NCBI GenBank assembly: GCA_001942415.1
Contig: MKJX01000044.1
Coordinates: forward strand, 35,058-99,057
Origin: Pseudonocardia sp. CNS-139
Lineage (GTDB): Bacteria > Actinomycetota > Actinomycetes > Mycobacteriales > Pseudonocardiaceae
Length of the DNA: 64,000 nt
Direction: 5' to 3'
The position numbers and the translations under genes were made by a program. This document shows positions 46,597-58,107 of the stretch, in pieces. Position 1 is the stretch's first letter. Each line of letters opens with the position of its first letter. The notes under the pieces were generated by a model that worked only from the letters and a program-made list of their open reading frames with translations, was not told the origin of the DNA and ran no database searches.

Positions 46597-46727
46597 GGAT
46601 AGGCAGGCCGGCCGCCCGGAGACAAGGAAACGGGGTCGCGGCGCTATGCGCCCTTCTGACCAGCCCGATCCGGTGATCATTGCCCCCCGCCTCAGCCGGG
46701 ACGCGCCGGGGCTGAGAGGGTCCGTGA

Positions 46728-48404
46728 GTGCGACTCGTGTTCGGCCCCGACGACCTGGAGGAGTACTCCGCGGTACGCGACCGCCTGAGGCTGCACATCG
46801 TGGCGTGGGCCCGCCGGCGGGGGATCGAGGTGGAGCCGTCGCTCGTCGCGGCGGCGCTGGACCACAAGCACAGCGTCGACGGCCGGCTCGGGCACTGGAC
46901 CCGCCGGCACGTCGCGGACGCGCTCGCCGTCTGGTTCCCGCGCACGGTGGCGCTGCTGGAGGACGACCGGGAGGCCGTGCCCACGGCGCTGCACGCGCTG
47001 ATCGGCTTCCTCGCCGAGCACGACTGGCTCGACTCCCGCTCGGCGCCCGCCGCCGAGCTGCACCGGCAGGTCACGGACTCGACGCCGGCCCTGCACGACG
47101 CGCTCGACGACGAGCGCAACCACGACCTCGGCACGTTCTGGGCCGTGCAGATGCTGCGCCACGGCGTGCCGACCGCCGACCCGGGCGCCGTCGCGCGGTT
47201 CCTGGAGCAGGTGCGCCGCGGGGAGCTGCAGGTGGACCGGGCCGCGCTGGCGGAGGTCCGGCGCCGGCACGAGATCGAGACGACCGAGCCGCCGCGGCGC
47301 GAGCTGCCGCCGATACTGCCTCCGAACGCCGCGCAGCTGCTCGCCGCCGCCGACTCGTCCGTGGCGCTCTCCCGGCTGCGCGCGTTCACCCGCTGGGTGC
47401 GGGCCGGGCGCGCGCTCACCCGCGACGGCCGGCTGCTGCTGAGCGACGCCCGCGCCGTCGCCGACCAGCTCGACCTCGACCACTTCTCCCGCGACCGCGC
47501 CCGCACCAGCGACGAGCTGCCGGAGATCACGCTGCTGCTGCACTGGGCCCGGCAGGCCCGGCTCGTGCGGATCACCCGCGGCCGGCTCGTGCAGGTCCGC
47601 AGCTCCGCCGGGCTGCTCTCGCGGCCGATCGAGCTGTGGCGGCGGGCGTTCGAGGCCGTCGGCGGGATCGGCGAGCACTTCGGCGGCAGCAACGTGTTCG
47701 GGGCGCCGTCGCTCTTCGGGATGAGCCTCGGCGAGGCGTTCCCGATCCTGCTGCACCAGCTCTACCTCGCCGGCGGCGACGCGATCCCGGTCGAGATGTT
47801 CCACCGGGCCGTGCGCGACACCGTGAACGAGCGCATGGGCTGCGTGGTCGACGACCTCGCCGGCGACGTCGAGCAGCGGCTCTGGCGGCGCGACGTCACG
47901 GCCCTCCTGGACGCGCTGGAGCTGCTGGGCGCGTGCACCTCTCGGAGAACCTCGACGGCGACAACCACGAGGAGCTGGCCGCGCTGGCCGGGCGCGACGA
48001 CCCCGACCCGACCCTCGTCGCCCTCACCCCCATCGGCGTCTGGGCGGTGCAGGAGATGCTCACCGAGCAGGGCGTGCACGCGCCGCTCGTCGGGGAGCTC
48101 GCCGAGGAGGACATCGAGTACGTCTGCGTGCGGATGAGCGGGGTGCGCCGCGAGGTGGCCGAGGAGGAGCTGGGCGCTGGTGCTCGCCCGCGGCGGCCGC
48201 AGCGCTACCCACGAGATCATGCGCTACCTGCAGCGCGTCGAGGACCCGCGGCACCGCGAGCTGGCCCTGTTCGCGCTGGCCCGGGCCGGGTCGCCGAGCC
48301 GCGAGATCTCCCGCTGGCGGGCCCGCGCGAGCGCCGCGCTGCGGGCCCCGGCCAGCGGCGCACAGCCCCGCGTCGAGTGCGACGCGCGGGTCGGCCGCGC
48401 CTGA
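46728..48404 (+). CDS. Hypothetical protein of about 560 residues, two frameshifts
   Basis: Starts GTG 46728 (VRLVFGPDDLEEYSAVRDRL), about 560 residues once breaks near 47937 (lost base) and 48174 (two bases lost) are allowed for. It is rich in helices and charged residues, with WARRRGIEVEPSLVAAALDH, HLGTFW-like HDLGTFWAVQMLRHGVPTAD and FGGSNVFGAPSLFGMSLGEA. A winged-helix-like region appears around IGVWAVQEMLTEQGVHAPLV. The C-terminal part (LARGGRSATHEIMRYLQRVE, ELALFALARAGSPSREISRW) resembles HEAT-type repeats. I do not recognise the family. It is divergent from the sugar cassette, but control of both by the LacI-type site is only possible, not shown. Confidence 0.7.
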
Positions 48405-48542
48405 GCCGGCCGCCCCGGAACCGGTCACAAACCCGGCCGCGGACCTGTTCGGGTGAAGCATCCGCCACACCTGTCACACCCACCCCGCCGCAGTCGAGTA
48501 CTCCCACAGGCGTCCGTCACCGTCCGGAAGCGGGAGTTGGTC

Positions 48543-48848
48543 GTGGCCCAGTCGAACCCCTACCAACGGTGGTCCGGGGCACCCAAACACTGGGTGGAGA
48601 TCCCTGCGCAGCGGCAGGGCTCCCCGACCGGCCCGCCGAACGGCCCCGTCACCCCGGCCGAGCAGCGGGCCGAGCGGCCGGCCGCGGCGCCGTCGCCGCG
48701 ACCCGGGTTCGTCCGCCGGCACCGCGACGTGATCGTCGTGGCGATCGCCGTCGGCGCCGCCGTGCTGCTGCTCACGCTCGCCGGACCCGGCACCGCCGTG
48801 ACCACCCGTCCCGAGCCGCCGCAACCGGCCACGAGCGGCTCGGGCTGA
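48543..48848 (+). CDS. Small single-pass membrane protein
   Basis: Intact, about 101 residues from GTG 48543 (GGGAGTTG upstream). The N-terminus [20 protein letters not shown] is cytoplasmic and Trp-containing; a Pro/Ala-rich stretch leads to the TM helix [20 protein letters not shown] (about residues 61-80) and a short Thr/Pro-rich outside tail. Upstream in-frame codons exist but match nothing. The stop lies 4 bp from the convergent pgm stop. No family was recognised. Confidence 0.65.
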   Translation: MAQSNPYQRWSGAPKHWVEIPAQRQGSPTGPPNGPVTPAEQRAERPAAAPSPRPGFVRRHRDVIVVAIAVGAAVLLLTLAGPGTAVTTRPEPPQPATSGSG

Positions 48849-48851
48849 GCG

Positions 48852-50471
48852 TCAGCCCAGCGCGGCCGCGACGACGTCGCGGGCCTCCTCCTGGATGCGC
48901 GTGAGGTGGTCGGGGCCGCGGAAGCTCTCCGCGTACACCTTGTAGACGTCCTCGGTGCCGGACGGGCGCGCGGCGAACCAGCCGCCGCCCGTGACGACCT
49001 TGAGCCCGCCCAGCGGGGCGCGTTGCCGGGCGCGGACGTGAGCCGCTCGGTGATCGGGTCGCCGGCCAGCTCGGCCGCGGTGACGTCGCTCCCGGAGAGC
49101 CTGCCCAGCCGGGCCTTCTCGTCCGGGGTGGCGGCCACGTCGGTGCGCGCGTACACCGGCTCGCCGAACCGGGCGGTGAGGGCCCGGTAGCGCTCGCTGG
49201 GCGTCTCCCCGGTGACAGCGGTGATCTCCGACGCCAGCAGCGCGAGGATGATGCCGTCCTTGTCGGTGGTCCAGACGCTGCCGTCGCGGCGCAGGAACGA
49301 CGCCCCCGCGCTCTCCTCCCCGCCGAAGCCGATCGAGCCGTCCAGCAGGCCGGCGACGAACCACTTGAACCCGACGGGCGTCTCGACGAGCTTGCGGCCC
49401 AGGTCCGCGGCCACCCGGTCGATCATCGACGAGCTCACGGCCGTCTTGCCGACCCCGGCGGCGCCCGACCAGCCGGGCCGGTGGGCGTACAGGTAGCCGA
49501 TCGCGACGGCCAGGAAGTGGTTGGGGTTCATCAGCCCGTCGGCGGTGACGATCCCGTGCCGGTCGGCGTCGGCGTCGTTGCCGGTGGCGATGCGGAACTC
49601 GGCGCGCCGCTGCACGAGCGAGGCCATCGCGTAGGGCGACGAGCAGTCCATCCGGATCTTGCCGTCCCAGTCGAGCGTCATGAACCCGAACCGCGGGTCG
49701 ACGGCCGGGTTGACGACGGTGAGGTCCAGCCGGTGCCGCTCGGCGATCGCCTCCCAGTAGGCGACGCTCGCGCCGCCCAGCGGGTCGGCACCGACGTGCA
49801 GGCCCGCGTCGCGGACCGCGTCGAGGTCGACGACCGAGGGCAGGTCGGCCACGTACTCGCCGAGGAAGTCGTAGCGGCCGAGCGCGTCGCGGTCGAGCGG
49901 GCTGCGCCGCACGCCGTCGAGCTTGGCCGCCAGCAGCTCGTTGGCCCGCGCGGCGATCCAGCCGGTGGCGTCGGTGTCCGCCGGCCCGCCGCTGGGCGGG
50001 TTGTACTTGAAGCCGCCGTCGGCCGGCGGGTTGTGCGACGGCGTGACGACCACGCCGTCCGCCAAGCCGCTCACCCGGGCGCGGTTGTGCGTGAGGATCG
50101 CGTGCGAGACGGCAGGCGTGGGCGTGAACGCGTCGTCGCCGTCGGCGAGCACGTGCACGTCGTTGGCCTGGAAGACCTCGATCGCGGTGACCCACGCGGG
50201 CTCGGAGAGCGCGTGCGTGTCGCGGCCGACGAACAGCGGGCCGTCGACGCGTGCGCGGCGCGGTACTCGCAGATGGCCTGGCTGGTGGCGGCGATGTGGT
50301 CGTCGTTGAAGGTGGTGCGCAGCGACGAGCCGCGGTGGCCGGACGTGCCGAAGGCGACGCGCTGGCCCGGGTCGTCGGGGTCGGGGTGGCGCTCGTGGTA
50401 GGCGGCGAGCAGCTCGCCGACGTCGACGAGGTCCTCGGGCAGCGCGGGCGTTCGCGCGGGGTGGTCGACAT
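48852..50471 (-). CDS. pgm: Alpha-D-glucose phosphate-specific phosphoglucomutase (Pgm), three frameshifts
   Basis: Interconverts glucose 1-phosphate and glucose 6-phosphate for glycogen/trehalose and cell-wall sugar metabolism, about 540 residues. Motifs: [19 protein letters not shown], the phosphoserine loop [20 protein letters not shown], the metal loop [37 protein letters not shown], sugar-binding [20 protein letters not shown] and phosphate-binding [17 protein letters not shown]. Breaks near 50440, 50257 and 49021 (each a lost base). The preferred start is ATG 50471 ([10 protein letters not shown]). It links chemically with galE at 16.6 kb (UDP-glucose supply), though the two are far apart. 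Confidence 0.93.
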   Translation of the reverse strand: MSTTPRERPRCPRTSSTSASCSPPTTSATPTPTTRASASPSARPATAARRCAPPSTTTTSPPPARPSASTAPRTRRRPAVRRPRHARALRARVGHRDRGLPGQRRARARRRRRRVHAHACRLARDPHAQPRPGERLGGRRGRHAVAQPAGRRRLQVQPAQRRAGGHRRHRLDRRAGQRAAGGQARRRAAQPARPRRARPLRLPRRVRGRPALGRRPRRGPRRGPARRCRPAGRRERRLLGGDRRAAPAGPHRRQPGRRPAVRVHDARLGRQDPDGLLVALRDGLARAAARRVPHRHRQRRRRRPARDRHRRRADEPQPLPGRRDRLPVRPPARLVGRRRGRQDGRELVDDRPGGRGPGPQARRDARRVQVVRRRPAGRLDRLRRGGERGGVVPAPRRQRLDHRQGRHHPRAAGVGDHRCHRGDAQRALPGPHRPVRRAGVRAHRRGRHPGREGPAGQALRERRHRGRAGRRPDHRAAHVRARQRAPLGGLKVVTGGGWFAARPSGTEDVYKVYAESFRGPDHLTRIQEEARDVVAAALG

Positions 50472-50567
50472 GCTCTGGCTCCGGCGGTGCGTCGGGTGCG
50501 ACGAACTCACCTTGCCATCGGGCGCCCGGCCGGCGCAGGGGGGCCACTCCGCCGGGTCGGGGTGGGG

Positions 50568-50963
50568 CTATGCCGACATCGGCCCGCGCTGCTGCGGGAT
50601 GCGCAGGTGCAGCGGGAGGTGCGCGGCGCGGGCCGCGGCCTCGCGCGCGTGGTCGGTGGTGAGGTGGAAGTGGCCGCCGCGGGAGCGCCCGCACAGGTAC
50701 GAGCGCAGCGGGCGGGAGCCGAGCGACTCCAGCTCGCGGGCCGCGGCCTCGGCGTCCTCGCGTGTCGAGTAGATGACCTTGCCGTCGGAGCCGGGGCCCT
50801 GCCGCGGGATCACGGAGCCCTCGATCTCGGCGCGGCTCGGCCGGCAGAAGATCGGACGTCCGTTCTTCGTCAGCCGGGCGTGGCGGTGCAGTACCTCACC
50901 CCGGGCGTGGTCGCGCACTCCGCGCTGCTGGGGGATGACGGGTCCGGCGGCCGCACCGCACAT
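50568..50963 (-). CDS. Hypothetical protein with conserved-looking Cys/His segment
   Basis: About 131 residues if ATG 50963 is used; the start is uncertain (alternative TTG 50999). The C-terminal part looks conserved: [40 protein letters not shown] and [20 protein letters not shown]. The CxxxxGHxH pattern with another Cys may bind metal or DNA. It resembles small actinobacterial and phage-associated proteins that end in a -HFHLTT motif, but I cannot assign a function. It stands alone between pgm and the recC leader region. Confidence 0.6.
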   Translation of the reverse strand: MCGAAAGPVIPQQRGVRDHARGEVLHRHARLTKNGRPIFCRPSRAEIEGSVIPRQGPGSDGKVIYSTREDAEAAARELESLGSRPLRSYLCGRSRGGHFHLTTDHAREAAARAAHLPLHLRIPQQRGPMSA

Positions 50964-50999
50964 GTCCGCACCGTTCTCGGTGCCGCCTTCCGCGCCCAA

Positions 51000-51403
51000 C
51001 GTCGGCCCCTTCCTCCAGGTCGTGTACCAGGAGATCGCGCAGGGGCCAGCTTGCCGTTAGCAGGACCGGGTGGCGATGACACCATCGTGTCCTTTCCTGG
51101 TGCACGTGACGCTGCGTGCAGGGGTCGCGGAGCTTGTGGACAACTCGGCGGCGGGCGCCCGGAACCGTCGGTGCGGTCTGTTACGCCCGCGCGCGGGCGC
51201 GCGATCGGTACGGCCCGACCGTCGGCCCCGCGCGGGCGGCACACCCGCGGACGTACTGCCGGGAGCCGGCGAAAACGCTGTTCAAAGGGGTCTCCTGGGC
51301 CGAATCGTGATCACGCCGGGTGATCTGTGGACAGCTGCGCGCCCGCGTCACGAACCGTCGGGCCGGGGCCCTAACGTTGGTGCCGTGACCGAGGAGGTGA
51401 GCA
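51000..51403. other. Region before recC without a supported gene
   Basis: About 400 bp (from 50964 if the shorter start of the upstream gene is used). It contains TGTGGACAA (51135-51143), a perfect complement of the actinobacterial DnaA box TTGTCCACA, and TGTGGACAG (51326-51334). TAACGT (51372-51377) is a plausible -10 for recC, followed by GAGGAGG (51391-51397) as ribosome-binding site. GC inverted repeats (GCGCGCGGGCGCGC, about 51187-51202) are present. No reading frame is convincing. Confidence 0.5.
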
Positions 51404-54400
51404 GTGCTTCACGTACATCGCGCAGAGCGGGCCGACACGCTGGCCGACGCGCTGGGTGAGCTGCTGGCCTCCCCCGCCGACGACCCGTTCGCCACCGAGG
51501 TGGTCGCCGTCCCGGCCAAGGGCGTGGAGCGGTGGCTCGCCCAGCGGCTCTCGCACCGGCTCGGCGCGGCCGGCGGGCGCGGCGACGGCGTGTGCGCGGG
51601 CGTCGCGTTCCCGTCGCCGGGGCAGGTGGTCGCCGCGGCGGCCGGCGCCGCCACCGGCATCATCCCCGACGACGACCCGTGGCGTCCGGAACGGGCGGTC
51701 TGGCCGCTGCTGGAGGTGCTGCTGGAGGTCACCGCCGGGGGCGCGCAGGAGGAGTGGGCCGCCCCGCTGCGCGCACACGCGGGCGACGGGCGCCGCTACG
51801 CCACGGCCCGGCACCTCGCCGACCTCTTCGCCTCCTACGCCACCCACCGCCCGGAGCTGCTCATCGCCTGGCACGAGGGAGCCGGCGGGCCCGGCGAGCA
51901 CGCCGCCGACCTCGCGTGGCAGCCGCGGCTGTGGCAGCGGCTGCGGGCCCGGATCGGCGCGCCCGGCCCGGCCGAGCGGCTGCGGGCGCCTGCGCGGTGC
52001 TGCGCGAACGCCCCGGGGTGGCCGGGCTGCCCCCGCGGATCTCGCTCTTCGGGCCCACCCGCTCCCGGCCGAGCACCTGGCGGTGCTCGCGGCGCTGGCC
52101 GAGCACCACGACGTCCACCTCTGGCTCCCGCACCCCTCCCCCGCGCTGTGGACGGCCGTCGCCGGGCGCCTCGCCGGCCTGCCCGCCGTCCCCCCGCGGC
52201 GGGCCGACCCCACCTCGGCCGCCGCGCGGCACGCGCTGCTGGGCTCGCTCGGGCGCGACGTCCGGGAGCTGCAGGTGCGGCTCACCGCCGCCGCGCCCGC
52301 CCTGGCCGACGTGCACCACCCCGGCGCGAGCGGCCGCCCACGCTGCTCGGGCGGCTGCAGGCCGACCTGCGCGACGACCGCCCGCCGGCCGGCGACCACG
52401 TGCTCGCCCCGGCGACCGCAGCGTCCAGGTGCACGCCTGCCACGGGCCGCAGCGGCAGGTCGAGGTGCTGCGCGAGGTGGTGCTCGGGCTACTCACGGCC
52501 GACCCGACGCTCGAGCCGCGCGACGTCGTCGTGATGTGCCCGGACATCGAGACGTTCGCGCCGCTCGTCTCGGCGAGCTTCGGGTTGGGGCCGGCGGGCG
52601 CGCACGCGCACCCCGGTCAGCACCTGCCCGTCCGGCTCGCCGACCGGGCGCTACGGCAGGTCAACCCGCTGCTCGACACCGTCGCGCAGCTGCTGGAGCT
52701 GGCCGGCTCCCGGCTCACCGCGGCCCAGGTGCTCGACCTGCTGGGCTCCGGGCCGGTACGCCACCGGTTCCGGCTCGACGACGCCGACCTGGAGCGGCTG
52801 CGCGACCTGGTCGTCCGCTCGGGCGTGCGGTGGGGGCTCGACGGCGCGCACCGGGCGCCGTTCCACCTCGACGGGTTCCCGCAGAACACGTGGGCCGCCG
52901 GGCTCGACCGGCTGCTGCTCGGCGTCACGATGGCCGGCGCCGACGCGCGCGGCCCGGCGTGGCTGGGCACCGCGCTGCCGATGGAGGACATCGAGTCCGG
53001 CGACGTGGACCGGGTCGGGAAGCTCGCGGAGTTCGTCGACCGGCTGGCCGCGGTGCTCGCCGAGCTGGCCGGCGCGCACCCGCTGGACCACTGGGTGAAG
53101 GCCCTGCTCACCGGCCTCGACGTGCTCACCGACGTGCCGGGCGCGACGCGTGGCAGGCCGTGCAGGCCCGGGCCGAGCTGGCCGACGCGGCGCGCGCCGC
53201 CGGGCCGCGGGCCGCGGCCGTCCCGCTGGAGCTGGGCGACGTGCGCGGGCTGCTCGCCGAGCGCCTGCGCGGCCGTCCGACCAGGGCGAACTTCCGCACC
53301 GGCACGCTCACGTTCGCCACGCTGGTGCCGATGCGGTCGGTGCCGCACCGGGTGGTGTGCCTGCTCGGGCTCGACGACGGCGTGTTCCCGCGGGCCGGGC
53401 TGCCCGACGGCGACGACCTGCTGGCCCGCGACCCGCTCGCCGGCGAGCGCGACCCGCGCAGCGAGGACCGCCAGCTCCTGCTGGACGCGATCTGCGCAGC
53501 CGGCGAGCACCTGGTCGTCGTCCACTCGGGCGCCGACGAGCGCACCGGGGCGCGGCGGCCGCCCGCGGTGCCGCTGGGCGAGCTGCTCGACGCGGTCGAG
53601 GCCACGGCCGGGCCGGCAGCCCGTGAACAGGTGGTGGTACGCCACCCGCTGCAGCCGTTCGACGCCCGCAACTTCACGGCCGGGCAGCTCGGGCCGGGGC
53701 CGTTCAGCTTCGACCGCGCCGAGCTGGCCGGTGCGCGTGCCGCGAAAGGGCCGAAGGCGCCGCCCCCGCCGTTCCTGGCCGCGCCGCTCGCCCCGGCCGA
53801 CGCGCCGGTCGTGAGCCTCGACGACCTGGTCGCGTTCCTGGAGCACCCGGTGAAGGAGTTCCTGCGCCAGCGCGTCGGGCTCTCGCTCTCGCCGGCGAGG
53901 ACGACCCGGCCGACGCGCTGCCCGTCGACCTGGACGGGCTCGGCCGCTGGGCCATCGGCGACCGGCTGCTGCGCGACCGGCTGGCCGGGCTCCCGCTCGA
54001 CCGCTGCCGGCAGGCCGAGTGGCGCCGCGGCGAGCTGCCGCCCGGCGCGCTCGGCGACGCGCTGCTCGCGCAGGTGCTCGACGACGTCGAGCCGCTGGTC
54101 ACGGCGGCCGCGCCGTACCGCACGGGCGAGCCGGGCGACCGCGACGTCGACGTGCCGCTGCCCGACGGCACCCGGGTCGTGGGCACCCTCGGCGGGCTGC
54201 ACGAGAGCGCCGGGGGGAAGGTGTTGCTGCGGGTGGAGTACTCCCGGCTCGCGCCCAAGCAGCGGGTGCGGGCGTGGGCCCGGCTGCTCGCCCTCACCGC
54301 CGCCACCGGGGAGCCGTGGCGGGCGGTCACCGTCGGGCGCGGCGCGCGCTACGGGTTCGCGGTGGCCACCGCCGGCCCGGTCACCGCGGCGCAGGCCGTC

Positions 54401-54736
54401 ACCACGCTGGCCGAGCTGGTGGCGCTGCACCGGGCGGGCATGCGGGAGCCGCTGCCGCTGCCCGTCCAGTCGGCGCACACCTACGCCACGGTCCGGCGCG
54501 GCGGGGCCGAGGCCGCCGTCGCGCTCGACGAGGCGCTGCGCAAGTGGACGGGCGGAGCCGGCGCCGAGCGCGCCGACGACGCGCACGTGCGGGTGTGGGG
54601 CCCGGCCGCGGGCCCCGAGGTGCTCGCCGGCCCGGATGCCGGCGCCGGTCCGGGGCACGAGCCCACGCGGTTCGGCACGCTCGCGCTGCGGCTGTGGTCG
54701 CCGCTGCTCGCGGCCGAGGAGGTGGTCCGGCTGTGA
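51404..54736 (+). CDS. recC: Exodeoxyribonuclease V subunit gamma (RecC), six frameshifts
   Basis: Scaffold and Chi-scanning subunit of RecBCD, about 1112 residues. Start GTG 51404: LHVHRAERADTLADALGELL then FATEVVAVPAKGVERWLAQRL, the usual RecC opening. Later blocks are CHGPQRQVEVLREVVLGLLT, RDVVVMCPDIETFAPLVSAS, FHLDGFPQNTWAAGLDRLLL, LTFATLVPMRSVPHRVVCLL and VSLDDLVAFLEHPVKEFLRQ; the C-terminal inactive nuclease-like region ends RLWSPLLAAEEVVRL. Breaks near 51990, 52068, 52338, 52418, 53148 and 53898, each fitting a lost base. The stop overlaps the recB start. Confidence 0.92.
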
Positions 54737-57700
54737 CGGTCACCCCGATCGGCGCCGCCGTGCTCGCACCCGCGGCGTTCGACGTCTGCGGGCCGCTGCC
54801 CACCGGCACCACCGTGCTGGAGGCGAGCGCCGGCACCGGCAAGACGTTCACCATCGCCGCGCTGGCGGCGCGCTACGTCGCCGAGGGCGCCGCCGCGCTG
54901 CCCGAGCTGATGCTCGTGACGTTCGGCCGGGAGGCCACCCAGGAGCTGCGCGAACGGGTGCGGGAGCGGCTGGTCTCGGCGGAGCGCGGGCTCGCCGACC
55001 CGGTGGCCGCCCGGGCGGGGGCGGACTCGGTGCTCGCGCTGCTGGCCGGCGCGTCCGACGACGAGGTCGCGCTGCGCCGGGCCCGGCTGCGGCAGGCGCT
55101 CACCCAGTTCGACGCGGCCACGATCGCCACCACCCACCAGTTCTGCCGGCAGATGCTGGCCGGGCTGGGGGTGGCGGGCGACGGCGACCGGGACGCGGTG
55201 TTCGTCGAGTCGATCGACGACCTGGTGGCGGAGGTGGTCGACGACTTCTACGTCCGCAAGTACGGGGCGCACGGTTCGGGCACCCCGGCGTTCGGGCGGG
55301 CGGAGGCGATGGCGCTGGCCCGGCGGGCGGTCGACGACGGGCAGGCCCGGCTGGAGCCGGCGGGCGCGGAGCCGGGCAGCGTGGCGCACGTGCGGCACCG
55401 GTTCGCGGTGGCGGTGCGGGCGGAGGTGGCCCGGCGCAAGCGGGTGCGGCGCCTCTACACCTACGACGACATGCTCACCCGGCTCGCCGACGCGCTGCGC
55501 GACCCGGCCCGGGGCGCGGCCGAGCGGCTGCGGGCGCGCTACCGGGTGGTGCTGGTGGACGAGTTCCAGGACACCGACCCGGTGCAGTGGGAGATCCTGC
55601 GCCGCTCGTTCCACGGACGATCCACCCTGGTCCTGATCGGCGACCCCAAGCAGGCGATCTACGCGTTCCGCGGCGCGGACGTCGTCTCGTACCTGGAGGC
55701 CACGGAGGCGGCCGCGCACCACGCCACGCTGGCCGTCAACTGGCGCAGCGACGCGCCGCTGCTCGCCGCGCTCGACACCGTGTTCAACGGGGCCGCGCTC
55801 GGCGACCGCCGGATCACCGTGCACCCCGTCGAGTCGGCGCACCCGGGCAGCCGGCTGCGGGGCGCGCCGGTGGACACGCCGCTGCGGGTGCGGGTGGCCG
55901 GCCGGGTGGGGCTGCCGCGGGCGCCGCGGCGCGACCTCGCGATCGTCGGCCCGGCCCGGGAGCTCGTCGTCCGCGACCTGGCCGCCGACGTCGCGACGCT
56001 GCTGGCGAGCCCGGCCACGATCGCGGGGCGCCCGGTGCTGCCCGGCGACATCGCCGTGCTGGTGCGCACCAACGACCAGGGCGCGATGATCCGCGAGGCG
56101 CTCGCCGCGGCCGGCGTGCCGGCGGTGCTGTCGGGCACGGCCAGCGTGTTCGGGGCGCCCGTGGCCCGCGAGTGGCTGCTCCTGCTGGAGGCGCTGGAGC
56201 AGCCGCGGGCGTTCCGGGTGCGGGCCGCCGCGCTCACGTGTTTCGTCGGGCACTCCGTCGCGCAGCTGTGCGGCCCGGCCGCCGACGCGCTGCTCGACGA
56301 CGTGGGCGCCACGCTGCGCGCGTGGGCCGTGGTGCTGCACGAACGCGGGGTGGCGGCGCTGCTGGAGGCCGTCACCACCGGCACCGACCTGCCGGGCCGG
56401 CTGCTCGCCCGGGCCGACGGGGAGCGGCTGCTCACCGACCTGCGGCACGTCGCGCAGGCGCTGCACGCGGCCGCGGTGGCCGACCACCTCGGTCCGGCCG
56501 CGCTGGTCGACTGGCTGCGCCACCGCATCGCCGACGCCGCCGCGGACGTCGTGGTCGAACGCAGCAGACGGCTGGAGTCCGACACGGCCGCCGTGCAGAT
56601 CGTCACGATCCACCGCAGCAAGGGCCTGGAGTTCCCGATCGTCTACGTGCCGTTCGCGTGGGACCGCAACGTGCGCGACCCGGACGTCCCGCTGCTGCAC
56701 GACGAGTCCGGCGCGCGGGTGCTCGACGTCGGCGGCGAGACGGGCGACGGGTGGAAGGACCGGGTGGCCGGGCACCGTGCCGAGGAGGCCGGCGAGGACC
56801 TGCGGCTGCTCTACGTGGCGCTCACCCGCGCGGGCTGCCAGGTGGTGACGTGGTGGGTGCCGGCCACCACCACGTCCACGTCACCGCTGCACCGGCTGCT
56901 CGTCGGGCGGCCGGCGCCGGGCACCGAGCCCGCGGAGGTCTACCGGGTGCCGCCCGACCAGGCCGCGGTCAGCGGGCTGCGCGAGCTGGCGGGGGCGCAC
57001 GTCGCGATCGAGGAGATCGGTGCCGCCGCGGGCGACGGGCCCGGGTTCGTCACGCGCGCGGCGGCGCCCGGCGAGCTGGGCGCGGCCGAGTTCACCCGGC
57101 GGCTCGACACGGCGTGGCGGCGCACGTCCTACAGCGCGCTGACGGCCACCGCGGGCCACGGGCCGGTCGGCGGCAGCGAGCCGGAGGAGCCGGGCGTCGA
57201 GGACGAGGCGGACGTCGAGGTCGATCCCGAGGACGTCGCCGCCGGGGAGGCCGGGCCGGCGGCCGTCCCGTCGCCGATGGCGGACCTGCCGCTGGGCGCG
57301 GGCTTCGGCACCCTCGTGCACGCGGTGTTCGAGGCGGCCGACCTCACCGCGCCCGACCTGCTCGCGGAGCTGACCGGGCACGCCCGGGACCAGCTCGCCC
57401 GCCACCCGACGGCGGGCGTCGACGCGGAGGGGCTGGCCGCGGCGCTGGTGCCGGTGGCCGGCACCCCGCTCGGCCCGCTGGCGGGCGGGCTGCGCCTGGC
57501 CGACATCGCCCCGCGCGACCGGCTCGCGGAGCTGGAGTTCGAGCTGCCGCTGGCCGGCGGCGACACCCCCGGCACGGCCGTGCCGCTGGCGGAGCTGTCG
57601 CCGCTGCTGCGCCGGCACCTGCCGCCCGGCGACCCGCTGGCCGCCTACCCGGACGCGCTGGCGGCGCTGCCCGACCAGCAGCTGCGCGGCTATCTGACGG

Positions 57701-58103
57701 GCAGCATCGACGCGGTGCTGCGGCTGCCGGGCGCCGGTTCGCGGTGGTCGACTACAAGACCAACTGGCTCGGCCCGGTCACCCCGGAGGGCCGGGAGCCG
57801 CTCACGGCGGCGCACTACACGCCCGCCCGGCTGGCCACGGCCATGATCGCCGCGCACTACCCGCTGCAGGCGCTGCTCTACGCCGTGGCCCTGCACCGCT
57901 ACGTGCGCTGGCGGCTGCGCGGCTACTCCCCCGACCGGCACCTCGGGGGCGTGCTCTACCTGTTCGTGCGCGGGATGTGCGGGCCCGGCACCCCGGCCGT
58001 CGACGGGATGCCGTGCGGGGTGTTCGGCTGGACCCCGCCGCCCGCGCTGGTCACCGCGCTGTCGGGGCTGCTCGACGGGCTGCGCGACGGGGAGGCGCGA
58101 TGA
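54733..58103 (+). CDS. recB: Exodeoxyribonuclease V subunit beta (RecB), one frameshift
   Basis: 3'-5' helicase and nuclease subunit of RecBCD, about 1123 residues. Walker A: VLEASAGTGKTFTIAALAAR near residue 31. Motif Ia/Ib: TTHQFCRQMLAGLG; Walker B: VVLVDEFQDTDPVQWEILRR near residue 272; motif III: LIGDPKQAIYAFRGADVVSY; motif V/VI: VTIHRSKGLEFPIVYVPFAW and RLLYVALTRAGCQVV. The RecB nuclease domain has FAVVDYKTNWLGPVTPEGRE near residue 1003, with the active-site D-Y-K. One base is lost near 57735, just before the nuclease motif. GTG 54733 overlaps the recC stop (GTGA). Confidence 0.95.
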
Positions 58104-58107
58104 CTCG

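Noticed and set aside
51000..51403. Replication origin suggested by DnaA-type boxes near recC
   Set aside because: Only two boxes, and no dnaA, dnaN, gyr or parAB genes in the window.
51456..58103. A continuous plus-strand reading frame of over 2,200 codons crossing recC and recB
   Set aside because: It is a high-GC artefact: long stretches are Arg/Ala/Pro/Gly-rich shadow sequence, with recognisable RecC and RecB segments only where frameshifts bring the true frame into phase.
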